From NCBI GenBank assembly GCA_017455085.1, contig JAFTBT010000170.1, positions 1 through 8,970 on the forward strand: DNA of 8,970 bases, given 5' to 3'. The notes beneath the pieces were generated by a model. It made no database searches. It was not told the origin of the DNA and saw only the letters and a list, made by a program, of their open reading frames with translations. This DNA is from Synergistaceae bacterium (GTDB taxonomy: Bacteria > Synergistota > Synergistia > Synergistales > Aminobacteriaceae). Below, one piece after another: positions 5,363-8,970 of this stretch. How positions within the stretch are numbered: position 1 is the stretch's first letter; every line of letters begins with the position of its first letter. The position numbers and the translations under genes were made by a program.

Positions 5363-6223
5363 TTATCGGGTGATCTCTTCGTGGAAAAAGTAGTTCACGA
5401 CTACGGGAGACTCGGTGAATTTTCGCCTCATAGAGTCATCATTGCGGAGATATGGCAGTGAGTTCTTGGCCGTGTAGCTGCGCATAAGCTCGTCCAGCTC
5501 GTACCAGTAAGATCTATCCTTGTGTGAATATATTGCGTGGTACAGGCTATCCAGCTCCGGATGCTTCTCGTGAATCCAGTCGAGTATACTTTTCCGGAAG
5601 CCGCCTCGTAGATTCAGGTTCTCCAGCCACACAAGATTGCAGATGCTCTTTGCGCGGTCAATGATCGCCGGCACGTCAGTAATTCCCGGAAATATAGGGG
5701 ATATGAAGCACGTAGTCCGGACACCTGCGTCGTGGAAGGCCCTCATAGCCGAAAGTCTGCGCTCAATGCTCACAGCACAGTCCATTTCCCTGCGAAAATC
5801 TTCGTCAAGTGTATTGATGCTCCACGAGACTCTAGCTTCCGGAAAAGTCTTGATGATGTCGATATCGCGTAACACTAGGTCCGATTTCGTGGCGATGCTG
5901 ATTTTTGCTCCGCTGCCCTGTAGCTGTTCGAGTAATGCGCGTGTACGTTTGTGTGTTGCTTCTGTGGGCTGGTACGGATCAGTAACGGAACTCAAGAATA
6001 TTTCTTGGCCTGAGTATTTTTCTGGGTGCTTGATGTCAGGCCAAATCTTCACGTCTACGAAACTTCCCCAGTCCTCCGGATGATTCGTGAATCTCTTCAT
6101 GAATGATGCATAGCAGTATTTGCAGGCATGTGCGCAGCCTGTATACGGATTAGCCGAGTAGTCTGACACGGGCAGGTTCGACTTTGTGAGGATAGCTTTT
6201 GCTGGAATAATATTGACGTTCAC
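5363..6223 (-). CDS. SPL-family (SplB-like) radical SAM protein
   Basis: The product has 286 residues. The start is GTG at 6223 with AGGAGG 8 nt upstream (6232-6237 on the complement), which decides it. The radical SAM cluster motif is CAHACKYCY (Cys30, Cys34, Cys37), in the setting NPYTGCAHACKYCYASF typical of the COG1533 group related to spore photoproduct lyase. The cysteines would hold a 4Fe-4S cluster that cleaves S-adenosylmethionine. Downstream, FLSSVTDPYQPTEATHKRTR (76-95) and IATKSDLVLRD (109-119) match this family. No sporulation gene or other partner is nearby, so a true photolyase role is not implied and the substrate is unknown. It lies 176 nt downstream of dapF on the same strand with no clear terminator between, so co-transcription is possible. 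Confidence 0.88.
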   Translation of the reverse strand: MNVNIIPAKAILTKSNLPVSDYSANPYTGCAHACKYCYASFMKRFTNHPEDWGSFVDVKIWPDIKHPEKYSGQEIFLSSVTDPYQPTEATHKRTRALLEQLQGSGAKISIATKSDLVLRDIDIIKTFPEARVSWSINTLDEDFRREMDCAVSIERRLSAMRAFHDAGVRTTCFISPIFPGITDVPAIIDRAKSICNLVWLENLNLRGGFRKSILDWIHEKHPELDSLYHAIYSHKDRSYWYELDELMRSYTAKNSLPYLRNDDSMRRKFTESPVVVNYFFHEEITR

Positions 6224-6257
6224 ACTATATTCCTCCTAACGCATGGCATTGCACCCT

Positions 6258-6379
6258 AAATATTTTTGCGGAAATACCCGCTATACACACCCCGCATATT
6301 TTTGTGGAAACACCCGCTATCAACAGCATACACTCTGCATATTTTTGTGGAAACACCCGCCATCAACAGCGTACACCAC
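6258..6379. repeat. Three tandem repeats of 36-43 bp between dapF and the radical SAM gene
   Basis: Units begin at 6258, 6294 and 6337. The last two are nearly identical over 43 bp, sharing GCATATTTTTGTGGAAACAC and then CATCAACAGC or TATCAACAGC. The first is shorter and diverged (TATTTTTGCGGAAATACCCG). A 61-codon + strand frame runs through the array and into dapF, but it has no ribosome site and its product is just translated repeat. Role unknown; no classical hairpin was found. Confidence 0.88.
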
Positions 6380-6399
6380 ACACACATGTATGATATTCC

Positions 6400-7233
6400 T
6401 TACGCGTTGTACTCTCCGCTGAAGACCTCCACAGCCGGCCCCGTCATGTAGCACCGATTATCCTCATCCACACGAATCACCAAGTCCCCGCCGCGCAAAT
6501 GCACAGTCACTTCACGATCCAGCCTCCCCGTCACCACTCCTGCAAACGCGCTCGCAGTCGACCCAGTCCCGCAAGCCATAGTCTCGCCACTGCCACGTTC
6601 ATACACGCGCATGTTGATCTCTTTTCTGGAGACTACCTCGATAAATTCGCTGTTGATTCTGTTCGGGAAGCGTGAATGTCTCTCGAAGTAGTCGCCTTCT
6701 GCCGCAAATTTCGAGTCCGGCCAAGAGTGTATGTCGCTGATTATGGGGTTCTCGTCAAGGAAATACACGGCGTGATCGTTGCCGATGTTGACCCCCACGA
6801 ACTTGAGTGCCATATCGTGGACGGTGATAGACTCGGGAAGTGCTGTGCTGTTGACGGATCCTATGCCCATGTCCACAGTCGCGGAAGATACTTTGCCGTT
6901 CTGGACAGTAAGCTCTATCTCATGCATCCCGACCGGAGTATCGATCTTGAGGGTTTTTCTGTCTGGAGGGACTAGGCCGTGATCGTAGACGTATTTTGCG
7001 ACGCACCGGATGCCGTTACCGCACATGGTGTCCGAAGAGCCGTCAGCGTTGTAGAGCTGCATGAACGCGTCAGCTTTTGGTGTGGGGAGAATCAGAATCA
7101 GGCCGTCAGCTCCGATGCCCTTGTGTCTGTCTGAGATGATGGGCGAGAGTCTTTCGGGGTCTGGGACTTTCTCGGTGAAGCAGTTGACGTAGACGTAATC
7201 GTTGCCGCAGCCGTGCATTTTGGTGAATTTCAT
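6400..7233 (-). CDS. dapF: Diaminopimelate epimerase
   Basis: The product has 277 residues, the normal family length. DapF converts LL- to meso-diaminopimelate in the cytoplasm without a cofactor, supplying lysine and the peptidoglycan cross-linker. The two catalytic cysteines are present: Cys71 in ADGSSDTMCGNGIRC (63-77) and Cys221 in GSGETMACGTGSTASAF (214-230). The N-terminus MKFTKMHGCGNDYVYVN is diagnostic. ATG 7233 is preceded by AAGGAG at a rather long 13-nt spacing. Codon use drifts from C-ending to G-ending toward the 3' end: valine is largely GTC early and GTG after the Cys221 region. Other lysine-pathway genes are not adjacent. A terminator upstream separates it from the acyltransferase genes. 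Confidence 0.97.
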   Translation of the reverse strand: MKFTKMHGCGNDYVYVNCFTEKVPDPERLSPIISDRHKGIGADGLILILPTPKADAFMQLYNADGSSDTMCGNGIRCVAKYVYDHGLVPPDRKTLKIDTPVGMHEIELTVQNGKVSSATVDMGIGSVNSTALPESITVHDMALKFVGVNIGNDHAVYFLDENPIISDIHSWPDSKFAAEGDYFERHSRFPNRINSEFIEVVSRKEINMRVYERGSGETMACGTGSTASAFAGVVTGRLDREVTVHLRGGDLVIRVDEDNRCYMTGPAVEVFSGEYNA

Positions 7234-7269
7234 GGTGATATGTATGCTCCTTCGTGAAAATATGCATTA

Positions 7270-7275
7270 ATTGTA
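7270..7275 (-). promoter_or_regulatory. Probable -10 box for dapF
   Basis: TACAAT on the - strand lies 36 nt upstream of the dapF ATG. The best -35 at 17 bp is TTATGA, a weak match. Support comes mainly from position just after the upstream terminator. Confidence 0.4.
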
Positions 7276-7389
7276 CACGCTCTCACCGGAAATCATAAAT
7301 ACTCTTGTGCGGGTTATAGGGTGTGGCTTCAAAACATGCTGCTTCGGAGTAATAAAAGGTAATAGATTATTAGCAGTACTGGAAGGAAC

Positions 7390-7423
7390 AAAAAATACAC
7401 CCTCCCGATTTCTCTCAGGAGGG
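7390..7423 (-). terminator. Intrinsic terminator of the MBOAT-SGNH operon
   Basis: Read on the - strand, CCCTCCTGA pairs with TCGGGAGGG (plus coordinates 7415-7423 and 7400-7408; one T-G wobble) around the hexaloop GAGAAA. A six-T run (7390-7395) follows after TGTA. It lies 46 nt beyond the SGNH gene stop. Confidence 0.87.
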
Positions 7424-7468
7424 CTGCATATCTCTGAAAGCCTTGTAGACATTAACGATCAAACAGCG

Positions 7469-8554
7469 TCAGTGCCTCGATGCAGGCAGAATATACTTCA
7501 CGAGTTCGTCGCAGAATATCTTGATGCCCCTGTGGGACCAGTGCGAATCGTCAAGCCAGTAAACATCTTTTTCACCGCGTTTGAGAGCTTCACGGAGAAT
7601 CGTCATTGTGTCAACGTAGATGTATTCTTTTCCCGGAACGTCCCGCATTTTCTGGAATGAGGTATTTTCAGGGCGGCCTTTCTTGTCGAGAATATACGGT
7701 GAATACAGGTCATACTTGTCTGCGGCGGCAAAGAATATCAGCGTGATCCCTTTGGCTTTCAGGAGACGGGCGGCAGTGTTGAGGTTATGATTAACCATTT
7801 CGGCATTCAGAGGTTCTTGAAGATAATATAGGTCCTCATAGTAAAAAAACAGTTTATCCTCATAACCCGGATTAGTGAAGAATTGTCTGTCAAGGTTCGC
7901 AGCATATATTGATGAACTCAACTTTTCAGGGTTCAGCATATAGCGTAACTTGTTGCTGAAAAAATTAGTGTTCCATTGCACAAAAACAGGAGGTATCAGC
8001 CCTGATGATATTCTTGCAACTGTACTCGCTTTTGATGCATGTGCCGCCGGTAACTTCTGCATAACTGTATCACGCGGCAGGTTTGTTTGTGCGACCTCAG
8101 TACGCCCTAAGTTGCTCTGCACATAACGTTCCACACTCTCAAGAATCACCAAACGGGGCTTTAGTTCGTCAATTAGTCCTGAACTGATAAGCATATATAG
8201 ACTCTCAAGGCCATTAGCCTGCGAAAAGCTCACATTAATACTCGTAATACCGTATTGGTTCAACAGGTAGTCCTGATAGCTGCTGCCGTCCTGTCCGTTT
8301 GAGAATGAATCTCCTAGTGTCATCACATCAAACGATTCTGTTCTTCCGGAAACAACATAGTCAGCCAAATTCGTGTGGTGAAGCGGATAGTGTACCTGTT
8401 CAGTCAATGGCTGTGTGAGTTTCTGGCTGGAGTTGCGTTCAATCTCGCTCATATTGAGAAAGTCCTTAGTCATGAAGTTCCACAGCACAAGATTAATCAC
8501 TATGAACACATACAAGAATGAAACTGTATAGACTGCATATTTCTTGCTTGTCAA
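7469..8554 (-). CDS. SGNH/AlgX-like O-acyltransferase partner, membrane-anchored
   Basis: The product has 361 residues. The start is TTG at 8554: the unusually G-rich ribosome site AAAGGGGGG lies 7 nt upstream, and no in-frame ATG occurs before residue 28. Residues 7-27 form one hydrophobic segment (signal anchor), placing the rest outside the inner membrane. The SGNH nucleophile block is GDSFSNG (81-87, Ser83) and the late Asp-His block is DDSHWSHRG (335-343). This order is canonical SGNH, unlike the permuted order in AlgX itself. Proteins of this kind work with an MBOAT transporter-acyltransferase, as in alginate and cellulose acetylation, to move acetyl groups onto an exported polysaccharide. 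The adjoining MBOAT gene ends 14 nt upstream, so the two are almost certainly one operon. The polysaccharide is unknown because no biosynthesis genes are visible. Confidence 0.82.
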   Translation of the reverse strand: MTSKKYAVYTVSFLYVFIVINLVLWNFMTKDFLNMSEIERNSSQKLTQPLTEQVHYPLHHTNLADYVVSGRTESFDVMTLGDSFSNGQDGSSYQDYLLNQYGITSINVSFSQANGLESLYMLISSGLIDELKPRLVILESVERYVQSNLGRTEVAQTNLPRDTVMQKLPAAHASKASTVARISSGLIPPVFVQWNTNFFSNKLRYMLNPEKLSSSIYAANLDRQFFTNPGYEDKLFFYYEDLYYLQEPLNAEMVNHNLNTAARLLKAKGITLIFFAAADKYDLYSPYILDKKGRPENTSFQKMRDVPGKEYIYVDTMTILREALKRGEKDVYWLDDSHWSHRGIKIFCDELVKYILPASRH

Positions 8555-8561
8555 AATTCAG

Positions 8562-8570
8562 CCCCCCTTT
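8562..8570 (-). promoter_or_regulatory. G-rich ribosome site overlapping the MBOAT stop codon
   Basis: The sequence TAAAGGGGGG contains both the last two bases of the MBOAT stop codon (TAA) and the Shine-Dalgarno-like run for the SGNH gene. This arrangement favours translational coupling and supports the TTG start at 8554. Confidence 0.7.
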
Positions 8571-8970
8571 AGAACTGGAAATATAGGAAATCCGAGATAC
8601 CTGAAAAATTCATGAATGACATCACTGCCAGCGAAAAAGTAATCACAATCCACAAAGCACTCGGTTTGAATCGGTCAATGATCTGTTTTGTGTTAGGAGC
8701 AAAAATGACAGCAGCGAGCAGTACAAATACACGTATGCATACCTCAGCAAAAGTTCCAGCCTTGTACATGAACGGCACAAAGGAAATTCCTGCACTCTCG
8801 AGGAATCCTAAGTACACTCTGAACTTCGTAGGCAGAGCAATATTCCCGACATCAGCCATCGCCGAAACCATTTCACGCGCCTGACTCAGACTCTCCGCCC
8901 GGAACACCGCCCACAACAGCACAACACTTCCGAACGTCATCACCCACGCCAGAAGCACAGGCAGCTTCAC
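8569..8970 (-). CDS. MBOAT (AlgI/DltB-like) O-acyltransferase, C-terminal part
   Basis: The frame stays open to the window edge, so only the last 133 residues are seen and the start lies outside. Hydrophobic segments occur at about residues 3-22, 75-93 and 108-125 of the fragment. WAVFRAESLSQA (20-31) matches the conserved W-x-x-FRA block of the AlgI branch, and the ending FSGISDFLYFQF is the typical MBOAT C-terminus. These multipass inner-membrane proteins take acyl groups from a cytoplasmic donor and pass them to a periplasmic SGNH partner, which is encoded directly downstream here. The catalytic histidine expected in this family lies upstream of the visible part and could not be checked. 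Confidence 0.85.
   Translation of the reverse strand: MKLPVLLAWVMTFGSVVLLWAVFRAESLSQAREMVSAMADVGNIALPTKFRVYLGFLESAGISFVPFMYKAGTFAEVCIRVFVLLAAVIFAPNTKQIIDRFKPSALWIVITFSLAVMSFMNFSGISDFLYFQF

Noticed and set aside
6266..6451. Small + strand gene of 61 codons
   Set aside because: It is translated repeat sequence, has no ribosome site, and overlaps the 3' end of dapF in antisense.
7267..7660. Open frames in both directions between dapF and the SGNH gene
   Set aside because: They cross a clear terminator hairpin and the antisense of the SGNH gene, resemble no family, and lack ribosome sites.

Overview
This window looks like a bacterial chromosome segment of moderate GC. The best guess is a member of the Synergistota, a diderm phylum of anaerobic amino-acid fermenters. 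The guess rests mainly on remembered resemblance of the glutamate dehydrogenase to that group; diaminopimelate epimerase (meso-DAP peptidoglycan) and an AlgI-like acylation pair are compatible with it but not diagnostic. No rRNA, tRNA, CRISPR array, phage or transposase was seen. || Layout. 1-168 is an array of 17-bp tandem repeats. 198-230 is a perfect inverted repeat that may be an operator. At 273-2329 two + strand genes probably form an operon: an HxlR-family redox-type repressor and a mannitol dehydrogenase-family (fructuronate reductase/UxuB-like) oxidoreductase. A bidirectional terminator (2362-2396) separates them from two - strand genes, an exported YbjN-like protein (2417-2953) and a PaaI-type hotdog thioesterase (3103-3513). 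|| At 3669-3711 two divergent sigma70-type promoters overlap; one fires toward the thioesterase and the other toward a full-length glutamate dehydrogenase frame (3764-5059). That frame is intact except for one in-frame TAG at 3995-3997, which stands exactly where the first substrate-binding lysine of the family should be. A 42-bp repeat cluster and a strong bidirectional terminator (5293-5325) follow. || The right half is all - strand. In transcription order it holds the end of an MBOAT acyltransferase (running off the window), an SGNH/AlgX-like partner, a terminator (7390-7423), dapF, a 36/43-bp repeat cluster, and an SplB-like radical SAM gene with a GTG start. || Points of most interest: the amber codon at a catalytically essential lysine; an abrupt leucine-codon and GC-skew switch inside the mannitol dehydrogenase-family gene, with a weaker parallel in dapF; and three unrelated intergenic repeat families within 9 kb.
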